64,000 nt of DNA from Clostridium_AW sp040797845 (lineage in GTDB: Bacteria > Bacillota > Clostridia > Clostridiales > Clostridiaceae). Numbering within the stretch: the first letter of the stretch is position 1; each line of letters begins with the position of its first letter. This document shows, in pieces, positions 46,376-54,806 of the stretch. The stretch spans positions 124,001 through 188,000 of the forward strand of contig JBFNFA010000005.1 of assembly GCA_040797845.1 (NCBI GenBank), read 5' to 3'. The notes under the pieces were generated by a model. It saw only the letters and a list, made by a program, of their open reading frames with translations. It was not told where the DNA came from and did not search any database. The translations under genes and the position numbers were made by a program.

Positions 46376-47461
46376 ATGAACTCAATTAATAAGTCTGATT
46401 TAAACAAGTTTCAAGAAACGAAGCAAGTTATTATAGATGAGAACGAGAGTTTAGAAGAGTATATACAAGAAACTTTAGATAGGTTTTATATCAATAATAA
46501 TATTCAAGGCGATGAGTATTTAAGTGATGGAAGACAAGCTAGACAGCAAAGAAAAAGGCTAGATCGCTTTATTGGAAAAGACATATTAATGGATAATTTG
46601 AAGAAGTGGTTAGATTCTTTTGCGATAGAAGATCAAAAATATCTGCTAAAGTTAATTGAAAGATATACATATATTACACAAGTTGAAATGGAATATATGA
46701 TGTATGAGTTATATGAAACGATTGAAAAAAAAATAGCAAAAGAAGGATATAATATGTCAGATAGTTTATTTATTACTGTAGAATCTGGTGTTAAATCAGG
46801 AGGAGATAATATTAGAACTACATTGCAGATGAGCAATATAAATAGAATTATAAAGGGGCAAATTATTTCTGCAGTATCTAAAATAGATGAGGATATTATA
46901 AAACGAGCGAAAGTAATTATTTTTATAGATGATATAATAGGAACAGGTAATACTTCGTTTAGGAATATAAGAGATACTTGTAAGAGGTTTGAAAATTTAA
47001 ATATAAGGAACAAAAAGATAATTCTAGCTTGTATATGTGCCAAACAAAAAGTTGTAAAAAAGATTATTAAGTCATGTAAAAAAGAAGGAATTGATTTAGA
47101 ACTAATAATTTGCAAAGAAATTCAATCTTGTTTCGTAGAAGATAATAATTTTAAGGGAAAGGAAAGAGAAGAGGTAATAAATATTATTAAAAAGTATGAG
47201 CAATTGATTGATGAAGCAAGTAAAACCGATGAAAGAACATATTATCTAGGATTTGAAAAGAGTAAAGTTCTAATTTCATTTTATTATGAGACGCCTAATA
47301 ATACGTTATGTAATTTTTGGAAGTATAGCTGTATTTCTACCCCACTCTTTCCACGACAAGTTAGCACAAGACCTACCATTTACGAATTGAAACATAGAAA
47401 AGAGATTAATTCCAATAATGCTTATAATGCAGGAAAGGTAAAGAAAAATGAAATTTTATGA
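46376..47461 (+). CDS. Retron-associated PRTase-like effector
   Basis: 361 aa. VIIFIDDIIGTGNTSF (180-195) is a textbook PRPP-binding loop with D185-D186; the surrounding strand order (SLFITVESGVKSGGDNI before it) suits a phosphoribosyltransferase-like domain. The first 125 residues are helical and may bind partners; the C-terminal region is unassigned. Such PRTase proteins occur in conflict systems, including a retron class. The start has GAGGAGGG, and the stop overlaps the winged-helix gene by 14 bp. It is probably the toxic effector that the msDNA/RT complex holds in check (inference). Confidence 0.75.
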   Translation: MNSINKSDLNKFQETKQVIIDENESLEEYIQETLDRFYINNNIQGDEYLSDGRQARQQRKRLDRFIGKDILMDNLKKWLDSFAIEDQKYLLKLIERYTYITQVEMEYMMYELYETIEKKIAKEGYNMSDSLFITVESGVKSGGDNIRTTLQMSNINRIIKGQIISAVSKIDEDIIKRAKVIIFIDDIIGTGNTSFRNIRDTCKRFENLNIRNKKIILACICAKQKVVKKIIKSCKKEGIDLELIICKEIQSCFVEDNNFKGKEREEVINIIKKYEQLIDEASKTDERTYYLGFEKSKVLISFYYETPNNTLCNFWKYSCISTPLFPRQVSTRPTIYELKHRKEINSNNAYNAGKVKKNEIL

Positions 47462-47738
47462 AGTCATTATTTTATTACATATAAGACAATATGGTAGAAT
47501 TGATTTTTTAATCTTAGAGTCAGAATTACATATTCCTAGAGCTGTCATTAGTAAAATTGTAAAAAAACTACATGATAATGAAATTATAAGAGTTCAGGAA
47601 AATCAGGTATATATATCTAAGATAAATAATGTATTAGTGAAAGATACTAGTTGGTATTCCCCACAACCAACTAACATACATACACCTATATTTGAGTGGG
47701 ATTACTTGTATATTCCTAAAAAATTTAATATAATATAA
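47448..47738 (+). CDS. Small winged-helix protein of the retron operon
   Basis: 96 aa. VIILLHIRQYGRIDFLILES, then PRAVISKIVKKLHDNEIIRV and QVYISK form a wHTH of MarR-like shape. The last 25 residues (PQPTNIHTPIFEWDYLYIP) are an unusual tail. It overlaps the PRTase gene by 14 bp and ends just before the candidate msr-msd RNA. In retrons with nucleotide-enzyme effectors a winged-helix protein commonly accompanies the effector. Confidence 0.75.
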   Translation: MKFYEVIILLHIRQYGRIDFLILESELHIPRAVISKIVKKLHDNEIIRVQENQVYISKINNVLVKDTSWYSPQPTNIHTPIFEWDYLYIPKKFNII

Positions 47739-47740
47739 TT

Positions 47741-47850
47741 GAGCGACTAGGTTGAGGCGATTCGTCTCAGTTTATTAACGGTACTAAGTTATTGTTCAAT
47801 ATAAAGCCTATATTGAACAATAACTAGTAGAACAAGTAGAGTAGTTGCTC
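47741..47850 (+). ncRNA. Candidate retron msr-msd RNA
   Basis: Flanking repeats a1 GAGCGACTA (47741-47749) and a2 TAGTTGCTC (47842-47850) pair over 9 bp with one G-U. Inside are an msr hairpin (47752-47759 with 47763-47770), a TTTATT single-stranded stretch, and a long msd stem: 17 perfect base pairs starting AGTTATTGTTCAATATA around a 5-base loop AAGCC, extended by TACT/AGTA past one bulged A. It lies 25 bp upstream of the RT start, the usual place. The branching G is uncertain. Confidence 0.8.
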
Positions 47851-47874
47851 TTTTTTTATGAAAGGAACTCACTT

Positions 47875-48873
47875 ATGTATAGATATAATTATACTAAACG
47901 GTTGTTGGAAGGAATGCAGAGCGAGCAATATAGTGATATTTATATAGAAGCGTGTTGCAAGTATGCAGAAAATCTATTAGATAGAAATCTTCCGGTTATT
48001 TTTGAAGTAAGTCATTTAGATGAAATCTTAAAGCTGAAAGGTATTGTTATAGACTTTTCCTACCATACGTTTGAGATAGATAAGAAAAATGGAGATAAAA
48101 GATTTATCATTGCTCCAAGCAAAAAACTAAAATATAGACAACAATGGATTTTAAAAAATATATTAGAAAAAATATTAATAGATGATAGTGCACATGGATT
48201 TAAAAAAAATAAATCTATAGTTACAAATGCGCAACAGCACATAAATAAAAAATATATTATTAATATAGATATTAAAGATTTTTTCCCATCTATAGGTCAA
48301 GAAAAAGTATATGAAGTATTCAAATCCGTTGGATATACTGAGGAAGTTGCTCGAAAATTGGCTCATATTTGTTGTTTTGGTGGAGTACTTCCTCAAGGAG
48401 CACCTACAAGTCCATGTTTATCTAATATTATATTAAAGGAATTAGACATAGCAATAAAAAAAATAACTTTAGATAAAGAAATAACCTATACAAGGTATGC
48501 AGATGATTTAACATTTTCAGCAAATTTTGATATAACATATTTAACTGATATGATATATTTAGAAATAGAAAAACAAGGATTTATTCCTAACAAAGCCAAA
48601 ACTAATATAATGCAAGCAAATAGACCTAAAATAGTAACAGGATTAATTGTTAGTGAGAAAGTTAAGGTACCTAAGAAATACAAAAGAAAATTACGTCAGG
48701 AAATATATTATTGTAAAAAGTTTGGCGTGGCTAATCATTTATTTAATATAGAAAGCAAGAGAATAGTAAATTATAAGGAATATTTATATGGGAAGGCGTA
48801 TTTTATAAAAATGGTAGAAAAAGAACTTGGAGAAAAATTTTTAGAGGAGTTAGATTCTATAAGGTGGGAATAG
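47875..48873 (+). CDS. Retron reverse transcriptase
   Basis: 332 aa. Catalytic YADD (208-211), LPQGAPTSP (172-180), IDIKDFFPSI palm motif, plus the retron-specific NAxxH (NAQQH, 118-122) and VTG (254-256) motifs. No maturase or endonuclease domain, so it is not a group II intron RT. ATG 47875 follows GAAAGGA; the longer frame would translate the msd 3' flank. It copies the upstream RNA into msDNA and forms a tripartite defence system with the PRTase and winged-helix proteins. Confidence 0.92.
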   Translation: MYRYNYTKRLLEGMQSEQYSDIYIEACCKYAENLLDRNLPVIFEVSHLDEILKLKGIVIDFSYHTFEIDKKNGDKRFIIAPSKKLKYRQQWILKNILEKILIDDSAHGFKKNKSIVTNAQQHINKKYIINIDIKDFFPSIGQEKVYEVFKSVGYTEEVARKLAHICCFGGVLPQGAPTSPCLSNIILKELDIAIKKITLDKEITYTRYADDLTFSANFDITYLTDMIYLEIEKQGFIPNKAKTNIMQANRPKIVTGLIVSEKVKVPKKYKRKLRQEIYYCKKFGVANHLFNIESKRIVNYKEYLYGKAYFIKMVEKELGEKFLEELDSIRWE

Positions 48874-49064
48874 TATGATCATCCTGAAAATATGATAGGT
48901 ATTGTATCAAGTATTGATATAAAGTCATGGATTTCACTTACTACGCCTTACTTCCGCCAATAAATCTATGAAGTTAAGAATTTACTGTGCAATATAATAT
49001 CAACCATAGTAAACTGTTAATAATAACTGATGCTAAGCGAAGGTATTGAAACTAAAAATTAACA

Positions 49065-49103
49065 ATCATGTCCACCCGTTTTACTGGTGGGCATGATTTT
49101 ATA
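49065..49103 (+). terminator. Terminator downstream of the retron
   Basis: ATCATGTCCACC pairs with GGTGGGCATGAT (one wobble), followed by T residues. Confidence 0.75.
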
Positions 49104-49309
49104 TTTCTATAAAAAGGGGTATTATGGGAATATAAAATTTTATGGATAGTATTGCTTAAAAAATTTATTGCATATTTTTATTACAAAGAAATTGTTATGC
49201 ATATTATATAATATATATAGTAGCTGTAATGAGTTAAAGTATATATGAGGTATATAATCTTTAACTATTATCACAAAAAGAAACTTTCTATAAATATATA
49301 ACCAACCTC

Positions 49310-49345
49310 AAATGACAGATTTAAAAAATCTGTCATTTTTTATGT
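49310..49345 (+). terminator. Second terminator downstream of the retron
   Basis: AAATGACAGATTT pairs with AAATCTGTCATTT; the right arm leads into a T run. Confidence 0.75.
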
Positions 49346-49585
49346 TTAAACTACTTTAAGACGTATCTTATGTTAATAGTAGAGAAAACCTAGATAAATC
49401 ATATTAAATACATAAAAAATTGAGCATTTAAATAGTAAGTTGATTTTAACAGATATCGATGTAAAAGAAATAAAAGGAGTATTAAATTTTAATCTAATTT
49501 TAATCTTTCTTATATTTTAGATTAATCTTCTGAAAGTATTATATAACCATGATGAATGATTAAAAAATACAAGGAGGTAAATCGA

Positions 49586-50122
49586 ATGGAAAGAAATGAA
49601 ATGATTGAAATTATAATTGCAAAGGCTAATGTAACTCGTGAAGAAGCAATAAATGCATTAGAAAAATGCAACTGGGATATTGTAGATTCCATTATATATT
49701 TAGAGAGAAGCGGAAAAATAGAAAATAATGAAGCTACTGCAATAATTGAAATTAAAGAAAAAGAGCAGTATAAAAAAGAAGATAGTAAAAAGCATGAAGA
49801 AAAACATGGTGGAATAGGAGAAATTATTGGTAGAATGTTTAAATTTATAGGTAAGCTCATAAAAAAGGGAAATAGGAATTTTTTCGAGATTAAAAAAGAA
49901 AATGAAAAGCCAATAAAGATATCATTAACAATATCAGTACTTTTATTAATATTCTTATCTGTACCAACTACAGTATTATTAGTAATAGGATTATTCTGTG
50001 GATATAAATATTCATTAGTTGGTTCTTATGACAACTATAATGAGGTAAATAATGTCTTTGAAAAAGTATCAGAATCAGCAGATACTATTAAAAAAGGTTT
50101 TAAGGAAGGCTATGAAAAATAA
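49586..50122 (+). CDS. DUF4342 protein with UBA-like N-terminus
   Basis: 178 aa. Residues 1-45 are a UBA/nascent-chain-binding-like helical domain (AKANVTREEAINALEKCNWD and IVDSIIYLE), then a charged linker and a DUF4342 domain with one or two membrane helices (IKISLTISVLLLIFL, TTVLLVIGLF). ATG 49586 follows AAGGAGG. It is a paralogue of the next gene, both upstream of a two-component system. The function is unknown. Confidence 0.8.
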   Translation: MERNEMIEIIIAKANVTREEAINALEKCNWDIVDSIIYLERSGKIENNEATAIIEIKEKEQYKKEDSKKHEEKHGGIGEIIGRMFKFIGKLIKKGNRNFFEIKKENEKPIKISLTISVLLLIFLSVPTTVLLVIGLFCGYKYSLVGSYDNYNEVNNVFEKVSESADTIKKGFKEGYEK

Positions 50123-50135
50123 TATGCAGTATGAT

Positions 50136-50172
50136 AAAGAGATTTTGAAAATATTCAAGATCTCTTTATTTT
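50136..50172 (+). terminator. Terminator between the two DUF4342 genes
   Basis: AAAGAGAT...TTGAA pairs with TTCAA.ATCTCTTT, then T residues. It may attenuate transcription into the second gene. Confidence 0.7.
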
Positions 50173-50285
50173 TTAAGTTATATAAAGTTATGATAAAAAA
50201 TCATTATAAAATGGTATAATTTAATGGTCAGGGTTAGAATTATAATAGATGATTTTATTTATGCCGTAGATACGGAGGGCTATTT

Positions 50286-50825
50286 ATGGAAGAGCTTAAG
50301 TTAATAGATAAATTGAGGGAAAAAACAAATATAAGCTATGAAGAAGCTAAAATAGCTTTAGAGAATAGTAATTGGAATATCTTAGATGCTTTATTATATC
50401 TAGAAGAGAATGGAAGGGTGGAAAAACCTTCTGTTAGTGTCTTTTATACTAATGAAGCAAGGTATAGTGAGAAAAGCGAAGAAAGTGGGAAGAATGAAGA
50501 AAACAAATACGAAACTAACAATAGTTTTCAAGGAATTTTTGTATCTATATGTAATTATATAGATACATGTAATAATATTTTTCTAGAAATAAAAAAGGAA
50601 GACAGAATACTTTTAAAGATTCCACTTACAGTAGTCATTATACTTTCATTTTTTATGTTCTGGATTATTATACCTTTAATTATTGTTGGATTATTCTTTG
50701 ATATAAAGTTTTATGTATATTCAAAGAGCGTTAATACAGATAAGGCTAATAAGGTAGTAAGTGATATTTCAGAGGGTGTAAAAATCGTAAAAGAAAAGTT
50801 AAAAAAGGTGGGTAAGAATGATTAA
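50286..50825 (+). CDS. Second DUF4342 protein, cotranscribed with a two-component system
   Basis: 179 aa, same layout as the upstream paralogue: UBA-like N-terminus (KTNISYEEAKIALENSNWNI), charged linker, DUF4342 block with membrane helices (TVVIILSFFMFWIIIPLIIV). Its last 8 bp overlap the response-regulator start, so it is translationally coupled to it. It may be a membrane input or a target of the kinase (inference). Confidence 0.8.
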   Translation: MEELKLIDKLREKTNISYEEAKIALENSNWNILDALLYLEENGRVEKPSVSVFYTNEARYSEKSEESGKNEENKYETNNSFQGIFVSICNYIDTCNNIFLEIKKEDRILLKIPLTVVIILSFFMFWIIIPLIIVGLFFDIKFYVYSKSVNTDKANKVVSDISEGVKIVKEKLKKVGKND

Positions 50826-51498
50826 GATTTTAATAGTTGAAGATGAGGAGAAATTATCAAGATTCATTGAGCTTGAGTTAAAACATGAAGGCTATGATAT
50901 AGTAAAAGCAAATAATGGTAGAATAGGCCTTGAAATTGCAGAAAAAGGAGAGGTTGATTTAGTTCTTCTTGATATAATGCTTCCAGAAATTAATGGTCTC
51001 GAAGTATTAAGAAGGCTTAGAAGAACTTCTGATATTCCAGTTATAATGCTTACTGCAAGAGATGCAGTTATGGATAAAGTATCAGGTCTTGATGCAGGAG
51101 CAGATGATTATATAACTAAGCCATTTGCAATAGAAGAGTTACTTGCAAGAATAAGAACAGCGCTTAAAAAGAGAATAGTTACATCAAAAAAGGATGAAGA
51201 CATAATAAGATGTGGCTTATTGTCATTAGATAAAATGAGACATAAAGTAATGTATGATAGTACAGAGATAGAACTTACTAATAGAGAGTTTAATTTGTTA
51301 CAAATATTAATGGAAAATAAGAATATAGTCTTAACTAGAAATACACTTATGGAAAAGGTATGTGGGTATGATTATGTTGGAGAAACAAATGTTATAGATG
51401 TTTATATAAGATTTTTAAGAACAAAAATAGATGATGTTTTTAATGTAAAAATAATAACTACAGTTCGTGGTGTGGGGTACGTAATTAAAGATGAGTAG
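50818..51498 (+). CDS. OmpR-family response regulator
   Basis: Receiver domain with acidic pocket E8-D9-E10 and phosphoacceptor D52 (LLDIMLPE), T in IMLTARD and K in TKPF; C-terminal winged helix with ELTNREFNLLQILMENK and VDVYIRFLRTKID-like end (VIDVYIRFLRTKI, TVRGVGYVIK). 226 aa. It overlaps the kinase gene by 8 bp. Confidence 0.95.
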   Translation: MIKILIVEDEEKLSRFIELELKHEGYDIVKANNGRIGLEIAEKGEVDLVLLDIMLPEINGLEVLRRLRRTSDIPVIMLTARDAVMDKVSGLDAGADDYITKPFAIEELLARIRTALKKRIVTSKKDEDIIRCGLLSLDKMRHKVMYDSTEIELTNREFNLLQILMENKNIVLTRNTLMEKVCGYDYVGETNVIDVYIRFLRTKIDDVFNVKIITTVRGVGYVIKDE

Positions 51499-52744
51499 AA
51501 AAAATAAAACAAGAAATGTTACATCTATTGCAATAAAACTAAATTCTATTTTTGTAAGAAATTTATTTCTAAAGTTTCTTATTATTGATATATGTATAAT
51601 TGTTGGATTTATTGGAGTTTGGTGTATTGAAAGTGAAATAAATTTTTATGGCGAAATCGTGAAAGATGCTCAAAGATTCTTTGAGTTTTATCCTATAGAA
51701 ACAGCAAATTATAAAGTTGTTTGGGATAATGGAAAAGTTATGATAAGAGAGGCTAGCACTTTTTTAAATCTTTTCATAAAAGTAATTAGTGCTATTGGAA
51801 TTATAGAAGGAATGATGCTATTAAAGCAAATGATATTTGGGACTTCTAAAAATAGAAAGGTTTTAAAACCACTTAATGAAATAGCAGAAGCTGCAAGTAG
51901 GCTTAGCGATATAGCCTTTAATGAGGAAAAATTCCAAAGCCTTGAGGATGCTATATCTAGGATTACTCCTACTACATCTGATGAAAGAATTCATATTGGA
52001 GATAGTGAGCTTCAAGGGTTAGAGGAAGCAATTAATAACTTATTAGATAGAATGAGAGATTCTTATAGGCAACAAGCAAGATTTGTTTCAGATGCATCAC
52101 ATGAACTTAGAACTCCTATATCTGTAATCCAAGGTTATGCTAATATGTTGGATCGTTGGGGGAAAGATGATGAGGAAGTATTAGAAGAATCCATTGCAGC
52201 TATAAAAAGTGAATCAGAAAATATGAAAAACTTAGTAGAGCAGTTATTGTTTTTAGCTAGAGGTATCAATGGTAAAACTCAACTTAAGGTTATAGAGTTT
52301 TCACTTAATGATATGATGAAAGAGGTTTTGGAAGAATCTAAGATGATAGATAAAGATCATATATATAGATATATGGATTCAGAGAATATAAATGTTTATG
52401 GTGATATATCATTACTTAAACAAACCGCTAGAATATTAATAGAAAATGCAGCAAAGTATACAGATAAAGGTGAATATATAATACTAAGAATAGGGAAAAA
52501 TAATAAAAATGAGCCGTATTTTTCTATTCAAGATAATGGAATAGGCATGGATGAGAATGATGTATTACACATGTTTGAACGTTTTTTCAGAGCTGATACT
52601 GCAAGAGTTAGAAAAAATGGTGGTACAGGACTAGGGCTTTCTATTGCTAAGTGGATTATTGATAGTCATAAAGGATATTTTAGCGTTTTAAGCAGGAAAG
52701 AAATAGGTACAAGAATAACTGTTTTTCTGTCTGAAAGACAGTAG
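51491..52744 (+). CDS. Membrane sensor histidine kinase
   Basis: 417 aa with two membrane segments (about 25-45 and 93-112) and a short external loop of about 48 residues, a HAMP-like linker, the HisKA motif with H204 in DASHELRTP, and the HATPase N-box LIENAAKYT, G1 DNGIGMD and G2 GTGLGL. The extracellular domain is too small for a classic ligand fold, so it may sense membrane state or the DUF4342 partners. Confidence 0.93.
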   Translation: MSRKNKTRNVTSIAIKLNSIFVRNLFLKFLIIDICIIVGFIGVWCIESEINFYGEIVKDAQRFFEFYPIETANYKVVWDNGKVMIREASTFLNLFIKVISAIGIIEGMMLLKQMIFGTSKNRKVLKPLNEIAEAASRLSDIAFNEEKFQSLEDAISRITPTTSDERIHIGDSELQGLEEAINNLLDRMRDSYRQQARFVSDASHELRTPISVIQGYANMLDRWGKDDEEVLEESIAAIKSESENMKNLVEQLLFLARGINGKTQLKVIEFSLNDMMKEVLEESKMIDKDHIYRYMDSENINVYGDISLLKQTARILIENAAKYTDKGEYIILRIGKNNKNEPYFSIQDNGIGMDENDVLHMFERFFRADTARVRKNGGTGLGLSIAKWIIDSHKGYFSVLSRKEIGTRITVFLSERQ

Positions 52745-52870
52745 AATATATTACTGGGATAAAGTGTGAAGGATATATCAGGTATGGTGAGTTATATACA
52801 TTGATAAAGTAGGTTATTAATAGTGAATTTTAAAGGTAATGTATCGCCTTCACCATTGAAATTCACGAAA

Positions 52871-52932
52871 AATGAGGCTGTATCAAATTGAGAGATTAAA
52901 CTCTCAAATGATACAGCTTCATTTTTATATTC
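52871..52932 (+). terminator. Long terminator after the two-component operon
   Basis: AATGA.GCTGTATCA..TTGAGAG pairs with CTCTCAA.TGATACAGC.TCATT over more than 20 bp; a T run follows. Confidence 0.9.
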
Positions 52933-53077
52933 TGAATTTTATATAAATTTTAATAAAATGATTGTATCGAATTAAAGATTAAATAAATTCATTATAAAAA
53001 TTTACAAATTTGAAATAAGTAATATAAAACTTAGAAAAAAAAATAGTGTAAATTTGTTGTATAAGGAGTTGAAAATC

Positions 53078-53995
53078 ATGAATAATTCGGTAAAAATAGA
53101 AAAGATAAGAAGTAAAAGAAGGAGAAGAAAAACTAAAAAAAAATTTAAATATGCAATATGTATTGTAGCCGTACTATTAATGGTATATATAGGTTATGGA
53201 ACTAGTGAAATAATATTTAGTTCAATTTTCGGCAAGAAAGAAGCACAAAAATTAGGAGCAGATTATTTAGCTAAAATACCAGAAGAAGTAAAAAACTCAA
53301 ATGATTCGGTAATACAAATCTTATTAAAAAAAGCAAATAGTTATCCTGAGGTTGCTATGATGTTAAGTGATATAGAATCATACCCAAAACAACTTTTAGA
53401 ATTAGCATCAAAGAAAGATGAAGTGATAGATTTTGTTGCAAATTACCCTAATTATGATGTATCAACAGATAAAGTTATATCCATAAGAAAAGATTATAAA
53501 AAAGGGCAAATTCCACTTTTTATACAATGGGATGAAAGATGGGGATATGAAAAGTATGGTTCGGATTTTATAGCTATTAATGGATGTGGACCTACATCTT
53601 TAGCAATGGTAGTAGTAGGACTTACAGGTAATACAGATATAAATCCAAAAGTTGTAGCAGAATTTAGTGAGAAGAATGGATATTTAGTAGAAGGAGTAGG
53701 TTCAAGCTGGGAGCTTATGACTCAGGGATCGAGAAATTTTGGATTAAAGGGTAAAGAATTACCACTAAACGAGAATGTTATAATAAATACTTTGAAAGAA
53801 GGACAACCTATAATAGCAAGTATGGCACCTGGAACATTTACTACTAGCGGACATTTTATAGTATTAACTGGAGTTGATAGCAATAACAAGATAATAGTAA
53901 ATGATTCCGATAGTAAAATAAGAAGTAAACAAACATGGGATATAGATATATTTATGAAGGAAACTAAAAACTTATGGACTTTTACAACTATATAA
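53078..53995 (+). CDS. Membrane-anchored C39-like cysteine peptidase
   Basis: 305 aa: a highly basic N-terminus (RSKRRRRKTKKK), one membrane helix at about 25-45, then a linker and a Peptidase_C39_2 domain with C170 in INGCGPTSLAM, H259 in TTSGHFIVLTG and the Asn/Asp of IIVNDSD. The catalytic domain would lie outside the cell. The substrate is unknown; cell-wall or protein processing are options. ATG 53078 follows AAGGAG. Confidence 0.85.
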   Translation: MNNSVKIEKIRSKRRRRKTKKKFKYAICIVAVLLMVYIGYGTSEIIFSSIFGKKEAQKLGADYLAKIPEEVKNSNDSVIQILLKKANSYPEVAMMLSDIESYPKQLLELASKKDEVIDFVANYPNYDVSTDKVISIRKDYKKGQIPLFIQWDERWGYEKYGSDFIAINGCGPTSLAMVVVGLTGNTDINPKVVAEFSEKNGYLVEGVGSSWELMTQGSRNFGLKGKELPLNENVIINTLKEGQPIIASMAPGTFTTSGHFIVLTGVDSNNKIIVNDSDSKIRSKQTWDIDIFMKETKNLWTFTTI

Positions 53996-54029
53996 AATAG
54001 AGTTATTAAGACTATTGGAGGTAAATTTT

Positions 54030-54247
54030 ATGGCAACTATTTCAAATTGTAGGGGTAGGTGTTAAAACTTCATCTCGAAGATGGCAGATCAATTGCCGGT
54101 TTAATTAAAGAATATGGAGTTTCAAGAAGCTCTATAAATTTGTGGATAAAAAGCTACCGTGAAGAATGCAAGGAATCACCAGATAAAATACAACCTAATG
54201 TTTATGAGGAACTTAAAATGATAATGGAGATTATTTGTTTACTTTAG
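54030..54247 (+). pseudogene. IS3-family transposase OrfA fragment
   Basis: The start of OrfA is garbled (MATISNCRGRC then a stop); the next frame gives VLKLHLEDGRSIAGLIKEYG and VSRSSINLWIKSYREEC, the helix-turn-helix of IS3-type OrfA. The leucine zipper and OrfB are missing. It is a decayed insertion sequence between the C39 peptidase and a repeat element. Confidence 0.75.
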
Positions 54248-54459
54248 AAGATGAAATTTTGGCCTTCCAAAAGACAGAGGATTTATATAAAGCCCTAGAC
54301 AGCTTGTCTCAAACTGAAAGGGAAATAATAAATAGCTTTTACATAAAGGAGCAATCACTAGAAGAAATAGCTGCTGACACTAATAAAAGCTATAATAATG
54401 TAAGATACACTAAAGGCAAGGTAATTAAAAAACTGCAAAAGATTTTATCCGATGACTAG
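54235..54459 (+). pseudogene. Sigma-70 region 4-like fragment
   Basis: 74 codons: LDSLSQTEREIINSFYIKEQ and SLEEIAADTNKSYNNVRYTKGK match sigma-factor region 4 (-35 recognition). There is no region 2, so it is the tail of an ECF-type or phage/integrative-element sigma factor. It starts inside the OrfA fragment and ends at the 31-bp repeat module, so both ends look cut. Confidence 0.6.
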
Positions 54460-54477
54460 CATCCGTAATGCTCCCAT
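54447..54477 (-). repeat. 31-bp dispersed repeat module, copy 3
   Basis: Inverse of 1021-1051 and 5035-5065 with two or three changes. It is separated from the 161-bp repeat copy C by about 53 bp that copy A lacks. Confidence 0.75.
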
Positions 54478-54530
54478 CGCACTCTGTGAAAGCGATTCAC
54501 ATAAAATCAAAGATTTTAGTTCTCTGCTTT

Positions 54531-54691
54531 TCTACAAGTGGGAGATATTAGAACTCTTGAGCTTCAGCGATTTAGAGTTCTTATGCTGTGCATAACGGAT
54601 GCTACGTCCCTGGATAAGTTCTTCTAAGCTTCAGCTGGAGTAAGTATTCTTTTTAAGCAAACTCCATCTGAAGCTAAGAATCACTTGATCT
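54531..54691 (-). repeat. 161-bp dispersed repeat, copy C
   Basis: Reverse complement of 4872-5032 with four mismatches, same length. With copy A it makes a nearly 50-kb-apart inverted pair that could support inversion of the segment between by recombination. Confidence 0.85.
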
Positions 54692-54806
54692 AGATAATAG
54701 AGAACGGATTTTCAACAATAAAAGGTCAGCCCTTGGGAATTTAGGAACTCCTTTAAGAATATAGATTAAATATAGATGTATTTTTAGTAAGGTTATGGAG
54801 GGAAAA

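Larger units (their letters stand above)
48874..49585. other. Gap after retron
   Basis: No gene. Two terminators: 49065-49103 and 49310-49345. The remainder is AT-rich, with the promoter region of the DUF4342 operon at its end. Confidence 0.6.

Noticed and set aside
47851..47857. T run after the a2 repeat as a terminator of the msr-msd RNA
   Set aside because: The a1/a2 stem spans the whole RNA rather than forming a local hairpin, and the RT gene must be transcribed through; partial termination cannot be excluded.
47845..47874. Longer N-terminus for the retron RT
   Set aside because: It would translate the a2 flank and T run; ATG 47875 has its own ribosome site.
47875..48873. Group II intron or diversity-generating RT
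   Set aside because: No maturase or endonuclease domain, no template/variable repeat pair, and retron-specific NAxxH and VTG motifs are present.
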